Assembly: GCF_028464065.1 (NCBI RefSeq)
Contig: NZ_CP116808.1
Location: 1,615,001 to 1,679,000 of the forward strand
Origin: Saprospira sp. CCB-QB6
GTDB lineage: Bacteria > Bacteroidota > Bacteroidia > Chitinophagales > Saprospiraceae
DNA length: 64,000 nucleotides
Direction of reading: 5' to 3'
Of the stretch, positions 45,185 through 54,092 are shown piece after piece. The notes below the pieces were generated by a model. It saw nothing but the letters and a program-made list of their open reading frames with translations, ran no database searches and had not been told where the DNA came from. The stretch's first letter is position 1. Every line of letters starts with the position of its first letter. The translations under genes and the position numbers were made by a program.

Positions 45185-45216
45185 CAAAAGTAATTTTTTT
45201 TTCCCTCAATTACAAA
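45185..45216 (-). promoter_or_regulatory. Promoter of parA
   Basis: On the minus strand TTTG (complement of 45213-45216), 20 bp, then TACTTTTG (complement of 45185-45192), close to the Bacteroidetes consensus. Confidence 0.6.
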
Positions 45217-45264
45217 TTGAAGATCTGCGGCTAAGCCCTAGCTATTTGGACCAAAAGTCAGTCT

Positions 45265-45399
45265 GGCCCAGCGCTGCGAAGGGGGGCGGCATAGCCGCAG
45301 ACCGAGGGCGAAACGAAGTGGAGCCCGCAGGGCCGAGCGAATAGCGAGCCCCGCAGCATAGCGGCGGCCGCCCCGCTAATCAGGGCGGCCGCGGGCCCC
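45265..45399 (-). repeat. R1 repeat copy 17 (type C)
   Basis: On the minus strand GGGGCCCGCGGCCGCCC to GCGCTGGGCC. The second hairpin here is GCGGCTATGCCGC in place of GGCC...GGCC. It is 3' of the 416-aa gene on its coding strand. Confidence 0.85.
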
Positions 45400-45432
45400 A
45401 AAAAAAGCCCCTCTACAAAAGCAGAGAGGCTT
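45400..45432 (-). terminator. Terminator of the sigma-factor operon
   Basis: On the minus strand AAGCCTCTC and GAGGGGCTT (9 bp, one GU), followed by T7 that merges into the T-rich flank of R1 copy 17. Confidence 0.8.
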
Positions 45433-45442
45433 AAATTAGCGT

Positions 45443-46693
45443 TTATTTCAATTTGCCGATTGCCTTAAATTGGCCATTGGCTTGTTGTTGCCAGAGTTGA
45501 TTTTGGGCATCTAGGCCCCAGATGTTTTTGAGTTTAGCTTTGGGCAACAATGGATTTTGGCCTGCACTGCGGTAAACCAAACCATCTTCAGTTTCTATAA
45601 TGAGTTCTTTGAGCGCTAGTTTCTCCCCATTTTCGTTTTGAGTATCCAAGGTTTTATCACTAGCCAAAACCTTTTGCCATTGAGCAGTTTGGCCATAGGC
45701 CCAGCTGCCAGATTCTTGGATAGCTGCTGACTCTGCGGCCTTCAGGGCCTCGGCTCGTTTAGCCTCTTGCTCGGCCAATGCCTTTTCATATTGGGCCAAC
45801 TCTTTTTGGTAGCGAGCCTGGCTGGCTTGAGTATAAGGGATCAAGGGCTGTACGGCTAATTGGAGCTTTTGGTCCTTATTCTTGAGTTCCAATTGGTAGT
45901 GCAATTCGTCCTGTTTTTGGATACTAATATCGGTCCAGTTCACATCAAACCAATCTCCGTTAATTTTAGATTTAGGGGCCACCCAAAGCAGCTCCTTATA
46001 TTGGGCCAAGGTTGGAAAATCCGCTGCATTGAGGTCTACATTAAAGACCTGCATATTATCCTTGAGCTTTTCGGGCGCCAAAGGTTTTTTGGGCAAGGGG
46101 AAATTCTTCTCTATTTGAGCGGCAACAGCTTCGGGTTCCTGACTAGCCATAGGTTCCCAGCTTTTGCTTGCTGCATCAAAATTAAAGAGTTGCAAACTGC
46201 CTTTTTCGGGCCACTCTAACTGAAGATCCGCTGCATTAGTTTGGAGCTGCCAGATGGCTTTGGGCCAAACAAAATTGCCTTCTTTTTGGGCCAAAGGCAA
46301 AAGCTCTGCCTGATAAATAGCCAAAGGTTCCTGAATAGATCGGCAGCGCAAATCTTTGGGCAAATCCCCATCTACAGCCTGCAATTTGGGTGGTGCTTGC
46401 TCCTCATAATTTTCATAGGCGGGCAAAAAGTTGAGTAATTCTTCAGAAGTTTCCGTTGTTTTGGGCAACATCCACCAAGTCAAAATGGCCAAAAGAACAG
46501 CCATACCCGCTCCCAATCCATAGCGAATAGCGGCAGGTGTTTTTGCTTTGGGCTCCAGCTCTTTTTGAGTCCTATCAGTTTGTTCGGTCTGTGCTTCAAA
46601 TTGCCCCATCAGCGCATCAAAATCTTGGTACTGAGCAATTTTCTCGCTACTGAGCGGAGGTAAATCACGTTCAATTTTGTAATTGTTATTCAT
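45443..46693 (-). CDS. Membrane-anchored protein next to an ECF sigma factor (possible anti-sigma)
   Basis: The 416-residue protein has a 50-residue cytoplasmic N terminus, one transmembrane helix (about 55-72, LGAGMAVLLAILTWWML) and a large periplasmic part that includes a charged coiled coil (about 285-330). The topology and position 23 bp after the sigma gene suggest an anti-sigma or signal receptor. The N terminus does not match a known anti-sigma domain such as ZAS, so the role is inferred from context only. Confidence 0.65.
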   Translation of the reverse strand: MNNNYKIERDLPPLSSEKIAQYQDFDALMGQFEAQTEQTDRTQKELEPKAKTPAAIRYGLGAGMAVLLAILTWWMLPKTTETSEELLNFLPAYENYEEQAPPKLQAVDGDLPKDLRCRSIQEPLAIYQAELLPLAQKEGNFVWPKAIWQLQTNAADLQLEWPEKGSLQLFNFDAASKSWEPMASQEPEAVAAQIEKNFPLPKKPLAPEKLKDNMQVFNVDLNAADFPTLAQYKELLWVAPKSKINGDWFDVNWTDISIQKQDELHYQLELKNKDQKLQLAVQPLIPYTQASQARYQKELAQYEKALAEQEAKRAEALKAAESAAIQESGSWAYGQTAQWQKVLASDKTLDTQNENGEKLALKELIIETEDGLVYRSAGQNPLLPKAKLKNIWGLDAQNQLWQQQANGQFKAIGKLK

Positions 46694-46716
46694 GACGGTT
46701 AGTTTATGTTAGTGGC

Positions 46717-47301
46717 CTAAGCCAGCTTTTTGAGCATTTTTTTCATTTTCTGTAAGAGCCGATACACCTTGACCTTTGCATTATTTTCGGTAATATCTAA
46801 GATGTCTCCTACTTCTTTGAATGGGCGCGACTCGAAGAAGCGAAGCTCCAGTAGTTGGACCTCCTCCGCCTTGAGCTGCTCGATAATTTCTTGCATCTGT
46901 TTGTAGCGAAACTCTAAGCCAATTTTATCATCAACTTCCATCTCATCTTGCAAAAGCTGCAATTGTTCTTCTTCTATATGAACCACTCTATGTCGACGGT
47001 TTTTTCTAAAAAACTGCGCAATTTCATTGCTCGCCAATCGATAGAGCCAAGCCCCAAAAGGTAAGCCTCTATACTCATAACTGCCCAAATTTTGCATGGC
47101 TTTTAGAAATACCTGAGAGCAGAGGTCTGCACTCAAACTTTCATCCCCCGTCCGCTTATAAATGAAGCGGAAAATGGGCTCGTGATATCGCCTATATAGT
47201 GGTCCAAATGCCCGGGGCTGCTGCTGCGCCTGCTGAACCAGCTCCCATTCGGCTTCTAGTTCTTCTTGAGTTTTTGGAATATGGTTGGAAGATGTACTCA
47301 T
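46717..47301 (-). CDS. ECF-type RNA polymerase sigma factor
   Basis: The 194-residue protein has sigma-70 region 2 (about 30-110, with AFGPLYRRYHEPIFRFIYKR, DLCSQVFLKAMQ and PFGAWLYRLASNEIAQFFRK). Region 4 follows (about 135-190, LLELRFFESRPFKEVGDIL and NAKVKVYRLLQKMKK), with no region 3, as in ECF factors. Its likely membrane partner follows in the same operon, and the 47.3-kb gene lies just upstream (30 bp). Confidence 0.92.
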   Translation of the reverse strand: MSTSSNHIPKTQEELEAEWELVQQAQQQPRAFGPLYRRYHEPIFRFIYKRTGDESLSADLCSQVFLKAMQNLGSYEYRGLPFGAWLYRLASNEIAQFFRKNRRHRVVHIEEEQLQLLQDEMEVDDKIGLEFRYKQMQEIIEQLKAEEVQLLELRFFESRPFKEVGDILDITENNAKVKVYRLLQKMKKMLKKLA

Positions 47302-47331
47302 CTGTCTTTCTTACTGTGAACGGACTGTGTT

Positions 47332-48252
47332 CTATTCGCTAATGGAGTATTGAAAATCATATACGTATTGCAAGCCCTCTTTTTCTACTATTTTACGAGA
47401 AAGAAGACCTGCTGGCCCTTCATACTCATAGAAAATTCGTTCGGCCAATTTTCGCTCACCCTCCGCATTAAAGCTATGGCGCTCTTTTTTATATAGCCGA
47501 TGACTACTATACTGGTAATTTTCGTCCCAAATTAGTCGATTCATTCGGTCTTTCCTAGTTTTTGTCAATACTTGGCCCTCTTCATTGAGCTGGGCCCGCT
47601 CTCTATATATTAAACGATGCTGATCATGATAAAGACGGGCGACCTGCGCATCCTCTTCATAACTATACAACAACAAACTTTTGTTGGGCCAAGCCGCCTG
47701 CATCTCATTGAGATCCCTCATCTTCCCCACATCCTCCACACGCTGCCGCAACAAACGCCCCTGCTCATCAAAATCATAGACAAAGAGTTGCCTAAACTGC
47801 TGCTCCTGCTTATATTCCGTCACTTTTTGTAAAGGAACAGAATCCTTTTTGTACAAAAAAGTATGCAGATATTTTATGCGATCTTCCTGCAAAGAATCAA
47901 ACTCAAACTCATCTATCGCCAAAATTTGCCCCTGCCGATAATAATAATCCAACCGCCGCTCCTTATCCCCCGTAGGCAAATAATAACTACTTTTATACGG
48001 CTTCCCATCCCGAAGAATGTGCCGCTCCAACTGATAGGCCGCCTGAACTTCTGGCCCCAAAGCCCCCAAAGATAAACTACTATCTAGTTGATTTATAGAT
48101 AACCAAACCGATAAATCATTATACCCCCCCGCCTCTTTCAATGCCGCTACCGAATAGGGACGCTCTGGATAAGCTAATGCAAATTTATCTTGCAATAGCT
48201 GGGCATTTAGCCCCCAACTCCAACAGCAAAAAAGTAGCAAAAGACGCATCAT
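47332..48252 (-). CDS. Secreted protein with repeated YD/MORN-like strands
   Basis: The 306-residue product has a signal peptide (about 1-17). Its tyrosine-rich beta repeats have the pattern YDFDEQGRLLRQRVE or YQYSSHRLYKKERH, which resembles MORN/YD-like antitoxin or wall-associated repeats. I cannot assign a family. It precedes the sigma factor by 30 bp and may be part of the same transcript, so it could be a target or sensor, but that is speculation. Confidence 0.65.
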   Translation of the reverse strand: MMRLLLLFCCWSWGLNAQLLQDKFALAYPERPYSVAALKEAGGYNDLSVWLSINQLDSSLSLGALGPEVQAAYQLERHILRDGKPYKSSYYLPTGDKERRLDYYYRQGQILAIDEFEFDSLQEDRIKYLHTFLYKKDSVPLQKVTEYKQEQQFRQLFVYDFDEQGRLLRQRVEDVGKMRDLNEMQAAWPNKSLLLYSYEEDAQVARLYHDQHRLIYRERAQLNEEGQVLTKTRKDRMNRLIWDENYQYSSHRLYKKERHSFNAEGERKLAERIFYEYEGPAGLLSRKIVEKEGLQYVYDFQYSISE

Positions 48253-48295
48253 GAAAAAAAGAATTTAATTTATCGACAGACTTTATTTATTTTTT

Positions 48296-48408
48296 GGGGC
48301 CTCCGCAGCAAGCTGCGGCGCTATGTTGCGGGGCTCGCTATTCGCTCGGCCCTTCAGCGCTACGCGCTTCGGTCTGGCCTGACGGCCACCCCTCCACAGC
48401 GCTAGGCC
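48296..48408 (+). repeat. R1 repeat copy 18 (type A)
   Basis: GGGGCCTCCGCAGC with CCGCAGCAAGCTGCGG, an AGCGCTACGCGCT hairpin, GGCCTGACGGCC, and end GCTAGGCC. It lies between divergent genes. Confidence 0.85.
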
Positions 48409-48532
48409 AATTAACCCTCGGCCAACAACAAAGTCTCTCCACCATCATTAAGACAAAATTACTCAAAAGATACAAGGATGCTCAGGCCTTTTTGGCTGCA
48501 AGCTGCAATTTTGCCCAAAAAAAATTATCTAC

Positions 48533-49864
48533 ATGAAAAAACTAGCCCTACACTGGCAAATTTTATTAGGCATGTTAGCCGGGATCGTTCTCGCAGTGAT
48601 CGCCCTACAATTAGGGACCACACTCGAAAATGGCGAGAATACCGCAGCCATCTTTATCCAAAACTGGATCAAACCCTTTGGGACCATTTTTATTAACCTG
48701 CTCAAAATGATTGCGGTCCCCCTTATTGTCACTTCACTCATTAAAGGGGTGGCCGACCTCCAAGATATTTCTAAGCTCTCCCGCATGGGCGGACGCACGA
48801 TTCTCTTTTATGTTTGTACCACAGTTATTGCCGTGAGTATCGGCCTCATTATGGTCAATATTATTGAGCCCGGCGGCGGCGTTTCTGAAGCCACCCGCGA
48901 CGGACTCTTGGCCCAGTTTAAAGGCGATGCCGATAGCAAGATTATGGCCGCCGCCGCCGAAAAAGGCAAAGGCCCTCTCCAAGCCCTGATCGACCTGGTC
49001 CCCTCCAATATTTTTGTGGCCCTCTCCAATAATGGCTTGATGCTGCAAACGATTTTCTTTGTCATTTTCTTTGGCATCGGCATTATCTTGATTGATCCCA
49101 AAAAGGCCGAACCCGTCAAAGCTTTCTTTGATGGAGCCAATGAGGTGGTCCTCAAACTTATTGACCTCATTATGCTGGGCGCTCCCTATGGGGTCTTGGC
49201 TCTGATGGCCTCTCTCGTGGCCGAAGCCCCCGATGCCGAGATTTTCTATGCCCTGATTTGGTACGCCCTAACGGTGGTCCTTGGCCTCGCTAGCCTTATT
49301 GTTATTGATGTGCTGCTGGTGATGCTCTTTGCCAAAAAGTCGCCTAGCTTTTTTACCAAAAATATTCTTCCCGCTCAATTACTCGCCTTCTCGACCAGTT
49401 CTAGTGCCGCCACCCTACCTGTTACTATGGAGCGAGTAGAGGAGCATATTGGCGTGAGTAAGGAGGTTAGTAGTTTTGTCTTGCCCGTTGGCGCTACCAT
49501 CAATATGGACGGAACCAGTTTGTACCAAGCCGTTGCCGCCGTCTTTATAGCCCAAGTGCTCGGCTATGAGCTCACTTTGGGCGCCCAACTAAGCATTGTA
49601 ATGACCGCTACCCTAGCCTCTATTGGCTCTGCAGCCGTGCCTGGTGCGGGTATGCTTATGCTGGTCGTAGTACTCGAATCTATTGGGGTGCCCTCTGCAG
49701 GTATTGCCCTTATCTTCGCTATTGACCGCCCTCTCGATATGTGTAGAACGGTAGCCAATGTTACTGGAGATGCCATGGTGGCCACTTCTGTAGCTGCTAG
49801 CTTGGGCGAACTCAAAGAACCTGAGGTTAAAAATTGGGATGACCACTACCATAAGGAAGAATAA
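48533..49864 (+). CDS. Dicarboxylate/amino acid:cation symporter (DAACS)
   Basis: The 443-residue protein has about eight membrane helices plus two re-entrant loops. The serine-rich hairpin 1 motif FSTSSSAATLPVT (about 283-295), NMDGTSLYQAVAAVF and the helical hairpin-2 region AVPGAGMLMLVVVLESIG are diagnostic of GltP/GltT carriers. The DRPLDMCRTVANVTGDA motif carries the substrate-binding Asp and Asn. It takes up glutamate, aspartate or C4-dicarboxylates with sodium or protons. Confidence 0.93.
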   Translation: MKKLALHWQILLGMLAGIVLAVIALQLGTTLENGENTAAIFIQNWIKPFGTIFINLLKMIAVPLIVTSLIKGVADLQDISKLSRMGGRTILFYVCTTVIAVSIGLIMVNIIEPGGGVSEATRDGLLAQFKGDADSKIMAAAAEKGKGPLQALIDLVPSNIFVALSNNGLMLQTIFFVIFFGIGIILIDPKKAEPVKAFFDGANEVVLKLIDLIMLGAPYGVLALMASLVAEAPDAEIFYALIWYALTVVLGLASLIVIDVLLVMLFAKKSPSFFTKNILPAQLLAFSTSSSAATLPVTMERVEEHIGVSKEVSSFVLPVGATINMDGTSLYQAVAAVFIAQVLGYELTLGAQLSIVMTATLASIGSAAVPGAGMLMLVVVLESIGVPSAGIALIFAIDRPLDMCRTVANVTGDAMVATSVAASLGELKEPEVKNWDDHYHKEE

Positions 49865-49884
49865 ACTCAAGGCTTTTTTGCATA

Positions 49885-49918
49885 AAAAGGCCCAATCCTT
49901 TAAAGGATTGGGCCTTTT
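49885..49918 (+). terminator. Terminator of the DAACS symporter
   Basis: A 34-bp perfect palindrome (AAAAGGCCCAATCCTTT and its complement) ending in T4. Confidence 0.88.
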
Positions 49919-49956
49919 GCCATTTATACGGTCCTACAGGCGGCGAAGCCGCCGCA

Positions 49957-50069
49957 GGCCTAGCGATGCGAAAGGGGGCGGCGAAGCCGCAGACCAAGGC
50001 CGTTAGGCCGCAGGGCCGAGCAGACCTGCGAGCCCTGAAGCGTAGCGCCGCAGCTTGCTGCGGAGGCCC
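49957..50069 (-). repeat. R1 repeat copy 19 (type A), overlapping the end of the M16 gene
   Basis: On the minus strand GGGCCTCCGCAGC to GCTAGGCC, with a further GGCGGCTTCGCCGCC hairpin out to about 49935. Its 5' part is translated as the last ~22 residues of the M16 protein. Confidence 0.85.
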
Positions 50070-51355
50070 AAAAAATAACTATAAAAAACTACCTCTGTAA
50101 GTTGTTCTTTTTGGAGATAAGTTTGGGCGATGCGCATCACTTCGGAGGCGGGCATAGCTAGGGTAGCCTCTACTAATTGGTTGTAGAAACTGGCGTCTAG
50201 GCCCGATAGAATCAGCTCTTTCCAGACCGCAGAGAGATTAAAAACGCCATCGGTAGCGCTGAGGAACATCCCTAGCGAGTAATTTTTGAGCATCTGCATT
50301 TCCTCTTCGGCTACGACTTCCTCCTGCAAGCGATCTATTTCCTTATAAATTTCGGTTAAAGCGGCGGTTTTCACCTCCTTGGCCACATCCGTATAGATAT
50401 AGAAATAGCCAGCGTGTCGCATCAGCTCCTCGGCCGAGTAGATGCTGTACGTATAGCCCTTATCCTCACGGAGGTTTTGCATCAGGCGAGCGCCATAATA
50501 GCCGCCCAAAAGCGTATTGGTAAAATGGAAGGCCGCATAATCGGCCGACTTTTGCGAAAGGGCGCGGCGGCCGATGCGGATAGACGCCTGTTGGCTTTCG
50601 GCCTTAATTGCGGGATAGTGAAAGGCCCCTGTTTCGGCAGCGGGCAAAACTAAGCGAGAGCCTTGAGGCTGGGGCCCTTGAGGCAGGCGACTCAGCTCCG
50701 TTTTGAGCAAGTCCATAGTTGCCACATCGGTTTTTCCGCTAACAATCACTTGGCAATTATTGGCCAAAAAGCAGCGGCGATGATGGGCTAAGAGGCGATC
50801 TCGATCAAGTGTATCATAATCCTCTGCCTCGCTATTATAGCCATAGGGGTGTTCGCTGCCAAAAAGCTTTTCGGTAAAGATGCGATAGGCTTGCAACTCA
50901 TTTCGTTGAAGTTGGATGCGTAATCGCTGCTTGCTCAGCTGCTGAAATTGGTCCAGCTCTTCTTGTTCAAACTGTGGATCGAGGAGTAGATCCATAATTG
51001 CTGGCAGCAATTTGGGCAAATGCTTAGACAGGCAATAGAGGCGAATACTCAAGCTATCAAAATCGTCAGATACCTTGAGCTTGGCCCCATAAAAATCAAA
51101 GAAATCGGCCAGCTCATCGGCTGTGCGTTGGCCAGCACCGGCCTTGAGTAGGGCGGCAGTAGCTCGGGCCTGCAACTTATGTTGTTCAAACCAGCGGCCC
51201 GCCTGAAATAGCCATTCGATTTTGAGGACCTCTTGGGTGCCCATTTGCAGCTCGTGCAAAATGAGGCCATTGGCCAGTTCTTGCCGCTCGGGAGCGGGCA
51301 GAGGCAGCTGGCGAATCTGATGTATAGGGGGCCTTTGGGCCAAAATATTTTTCAT
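50003..51355 (-). CDS. M16-family (insulinase-like) protein without catalytic motif; C terminus encoded by R1
   Basis: The 450-residue protein shows the M16 alpha/beta fold (DSLSIRLYCLSKHLPKLLPAIMDLL; FHFTNTLLGGYYGARLMQNLREDKGYTYSIYS). The zinc motif HxxEH is absent: the corresponding helix reads ARATAALLKAG. It should be the non-catalytic partner of an active M16 peptidase, but none is adjacent. The last ~22 residues (from FLGLRSKLRRYASG) are translated from R1 copy 19, which supplies the stop codon. It overlaps the TMTC-like gene by one base (TAATG). Confidence 0.8.
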   Translation of the reverse strand: MKNILAQRPPIHQIRQLPLPAPERQELANGLILHELQMGTQEVLKIEWLFQAGRWFEQHKLQARATAALLKAGAGQRTADELADFFDFYGAKLKVSDDFDSLSIRLYCLSKHLPKLLPAIMDLLLDPQFEQEELDQFQQLSKQRLRIQLQRNELQAYRIFTEKLFGSEHPYGYNSEAEDYDTLDRDRLLAHHRRCFLANNCQVIVSGKTDVATMDLLKTELSRLPQGPQPQGSRLVLPAAETGAFHYPAIKAESQQASIRIGRRALSQKSADYAAFHFTNTLLGGYYGARLMQNLREDKGYTYSIYSAEELMRHAGYFYIYTDVAKEVKTAALTEIYKEIDRLQEEVVAEEEMQMLKNYSLGMFLSATDGVFNLSAVWKELILSGLDASFYNQLVEATLAMPASEVMRIAQTYLQKEQLTEVVFYSYFLGLRSKLRRYASGLAGLLGPAA

Positions 51356-53541
51356 TACTGTGCTTTTCTAGGATCGTAATTCGGATTGATGGCTTTCCAG
51401 CGGCGGCCATATTCTTGGGCCTTTTGCTGGGCAGCGGCTCCTCCCCCATTTTGGGCCAATTGGTTATAAGCCGCTTCTAAGTTGTAGAGAATCGCAATAT
51501 TGTTAGGCATTACGGCCAAGGCCTCCTCAAAATAGCGGGCGGCCAGCTGAGGTTGTCCACCAATACCATAGGCAATCCCCATTAGGCGGAGGGTTTCAAA
51601 GTCTTGGCCATTGCTGAGGGTATAAGCCTTTTGCAATTCGGTAATCGCCTCTTGCAATTTATTGAGTCGTTGGCCCAATACTCTGGCCTTATCTCGAAGA
51701 GCGACCGTCATGTTGTTATTTACATCTGGATGCTCGGGCCGATAAACCTTTACCTGATTAAAGCAGGCGATGGCCTGATCAAAGAGCTGCAGGGCTTCTT
51801 GAGCCGCATTCTGTTGTTCCTTTAATTCTCCCATATAAATGAAGGCATTACCTTGCAATAGCCAAGCATTGGTATAGCTAGGGTGCAGCTCGATAGCCTT
51901 GGCTGCATGTCCCTGCGCCTTTTGCAAGATGCGCATTTTTTCTGCCGCCGACAATTTGGGGTCTTTAATGCGCTCTTGTAACACGCCAGAGACAGCATTG
52001 TTGAGCTTGGCGCTATTGGGCGAGACCTCTACATCTGTTGTGAAGAGGGTATAATCATCATACCAAGCGGGATTTCGATCAATGGTTTTGTAGGCATACA
52101 GGGCCGTCAAGCCCAATAAGCCAAATAGTATCGTCGAATAGTTTTTAACGCCTTCTTGATTAACGGGCAAAAGGGCCACAAGACCTAGAGCCGTCAATAA
52201 ACTAAAGCCAATAGAGGGCATAAACATAAAGCGCTCAGCCATATTGGTCCCAATGGGGAAGAATAAATTGGAGACTACCGAAAAAGTAGCCGCATAGAAG
52301 ATTAGCGCAAAGGCGTAGGGTTTCCGCTTGAGCAAGCCCATAAAGGCCCAAACGGCTAAACCAATATGGAACAATAAGATCAAGAGTACCCAAGGATCAG
52401 TTAGGGTTGGAATTTCATTTTTGGCCCCACGGATATGCTTGGGATAATAATCATTGGTCAATGGATGCGGAAGTACTAACAGACGGATGTATTCCCCCCA
52501 AGTATAGAGGACCGTTCCATAGCGTTCTGAATCGCTAAAGGGGACATATACCTGCGTTTTGCCATCTGCAGCAGGCGCCAATTTGAGATAGGGATCATTC
52601 ATTAGTTCTACCGCTGGCTCCGTTTTGCCATCCCAACCAATGGCGGGATTGCGCATGCCAAACCAAAAGATGGCTGCAGCAGCTAAAAAGGGTAAGCTCC
52701 AAATAAGGACCTTCTCTAAGCTCATCTGCTTGCGGAAGAAGTAGAACGAAAGCGGAATCAAAACAATAAAGGGGATGGCACTTTCCTTAGAAAAGAGGGC
52801 CACAAAAAAGGCTAAAATAGCTCCGCCTCCATATACAAAGCGCTTTTTGGGCTGGTCAATGGCTTTAAGGCTCCAATAGGCCGCCAAAATAGCGCCCAGA
52901 GTGACCATAATCTCATCTCGGCCCTTGATATTGGCCACCGCTTCGGTATGTAAGGGATGAGCAGCAAAGAGAAGGGCCGTGGCAAAAGCCAAAAAGTGCA
53001 ACAGCTTTTTGTCCTTCATCTGAGGATCAAAAAGGGCCATGATCCAAAGGAATAGGACCACCACCAACAAACCGTATAAAATGGCATTGATGGCATGGCT
53101 AATTCCTGGATTCCCATCATAGAGTTGTCGACCTTTTTCGTCTTTGAGCAACTGGCCCTGCGCATCCTTGGCTGGGCTGCCAAACAACTGCATTTCTAGG
53201 GCAAAGGTAGCTAGGGTAAATGGGCGATAACGTCCCCCCGCTACCAGATTGCGTTTGCCACCAAAAAAGCCCACAAAGGTATCTTCTCCCCAAATGCCTG
53301 GCATTCCCTTCAGGCCAAGACGAGTAAACTGATTTTTCTGAATCACAATACTGTCATCTACTGCATATTGATGGCCCAAGGTATTGGCATAGAGCAGAAA
53401 AGAGACAATAAATAAAAGGTAAACTTGCCAATTGGTCTTTAACCAAAAACCTGCTTTGGCCGAAATTTGCGCTTGCTCTTGCGGCTGTTGCTGCTGCTGA
53501 GATGCCGTTTTAGCCGGCTGTTGTTTTTTCTTTTTTGCCAT
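51355..53541 (-). CDS. TMTC-like membrane protein with TPR repeats
   Basis: The 728-residue protein begins with a Lys/Gln-rich segment, then about ten transmembrane helices. TMTC/PMT-like motifs include YAVDDSIVIQKN (a DD motif in the first loop), HPLHTEAVANIKGRDE near 195, and FFPIGTNMAERFMFMPSIGF of the DUF1736 region near 425. TPR repeats fill the C-terminal 200 residues (e.g. YTNAWLLQGNAFIYMGE). This suggests an O-mannosyl- or related glycosyltransferase facing the periplasm. The acceptor is unknown. Translation is coupled to the M16 gene. Confidence 0.82.
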   Translation of the reverse strand: MAKKKKQQPAKTASQQQQQPQEQAQISAKAGFWLKTNWQVYLLFIVSFLLYANTLGHQYAVDDSIVIQKNQFTRLGLKGMPGIWGEDTFVGFFGGKRNLVAGGRYRPFTLATFALEMQLFGSPAKDAQGQLLKDEKGRQLYDGNPGISHAINAILYGLLVVVLFLWIMALFDPQMKDKKLLHFLAFATALLFAAHPLHTEAVANIKGRDEIMVTLGAILAAYWSLKAIDQPKKRFVYGGGAILAFFVALFSKESAIPFIVLIPLSFYFFRKQMSLEKVLIWSLPFLAAAAIFWFGMRNPAIGWDGKTEPAVELMNDPYLKLAPAADGKTQVYVPFSDSERYGTVLYTWGEYIRLLVLPHPLTNDYYPKHIRGAKNEIPTLTDPWVLLILLFHIGLAVWAFMGLLKRKPYAFALIFYAATFSVVSNLFFPIGTNMAERFMFMPSIGFSLLTALGLVALLPVNQEGVKNYSTILFGLLGLTALYAYKTIDRNPAWYDDYTLFTTDVEVSPNSAKLNNAVSGVLQERIKDPKLSAAEKMRILQKAQGHAAKAIELHPSYTNAWLLQGNAFIYMGELKEQQNAAQEALQLFDQAIACFNQVKVYRPEHPDVNNNMTVALRDKARVLGQRLNKLQEAITELQKAYTLSNGQDFETLRLMGIAYGIGGQPQLAARYFEEALAVMPNNIAILYNLEAAYNQLAQNGGGAAAQQKAQEYGRRWKAINPNYDPRKAQ

Positions 53542-53563
53542 ATATCAACTAAATCCTGTCTAT

Positions 53564-53603
53564 AAAAAAGCTCATCTACAACCAATTTGGCAATAGATGA
53601 GCT
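53564..53603 (-). terminator. Minus-strand terminator between the DUF389 and TMTC genes
   Basis: AGCTCATCTA (53569-53578) pairs with TAGATGAGCT (53594-53603). On the minus strand T6 follows. It lies about 490 bp beyond the DUF389 stop, past two R1 copies and one R2 cassette. Confidence 0.75.
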
Positions 53604-53690
53604 CAATATTAACAAAAAAGCAGCGCATAGAAAACATTTCCCATGCTGCAAGCATCAGAAGCCCTTGTTTTTACAGACTGCTGTTGTTTT

Positions 53691-53805
53691 GGGGCTGCCC
53701 CGCCCTACGGGCAGGTCGGGCTGTGTCGCAGCTCGCTGATCGCTCGGCCCTGCAGCGCTTCGCGCTTTGGTCTGGCCTGCGGCCACTGCTATCCATCCCT
53801 CAGCC
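53691..53805 (+). repeat. R1 repeat copy 20 (type B)
   Basis: GGGGCTGCCCC to CCCTCAGCC with a GCAGCGCTTCGCGCT hairpin. A TGCGGCGGCTTCGCCGCC hairpin extends to about 53823. Confidence 0.85.
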
Positions 53806-53894
53806 TGCGGCGGCTTCGCCGCCTGTCCACCGCAGACAAAGGCCAAGTAGAAGTCCTGTCACTTCTATCCAAGAATGGCCGAGAAGTTAATTTT

Positions 53895-53966
53895 ATGAGG
53901 GTTTTACCCCTCATTCATATATCATTGCGAAGCAATACCACTCTTGCTGTAGGTTTCAACCTACAG
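53895..53966 (+). repeat. R2 hairpin cassette copy c
   Basis: ATGAGGGTTTTACCCCTCAT (53895-53914), ATTGCGAAGCAAT (53924-53936) and CTGTAGGTTTCAACCTACAG (53947-53966). It adjoins the 3' end of R1 copy 21. Confidence 0.85.
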
Positions 53967-53972
53967 TAAAAG

Positions 53973-54086
53973 GGCCTAGCGATGTGCAGCAGTGCGGCGC
54001 AGCCGCAGACCAAGGCCGTCAGGCCGCAGGGCCGAGCAGACCTGCGAGCTGCGCAACATAGCGCAGCAGCTTGCTGCTGAGGCCCC
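53973..54086 (-). repeat. R1 repeat copy 21 (type A)
   Basis: On the minus strand GGGGCCTCAGCAGC with CAGCAGCAAGCTGCTG and end GCTAGGCC. The first hairpin covaries relative to CCGCAGC...GCTGCGG. It is 7 bp after the DUF389 stop on the coding strand. Confidence 0.85.
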
Positions 54087-54092
54087 AAATCT

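Noticed and set aside
50003-51355. Active M16 zinc peptidase
   Set aside because: No HxxEH motif in either half.
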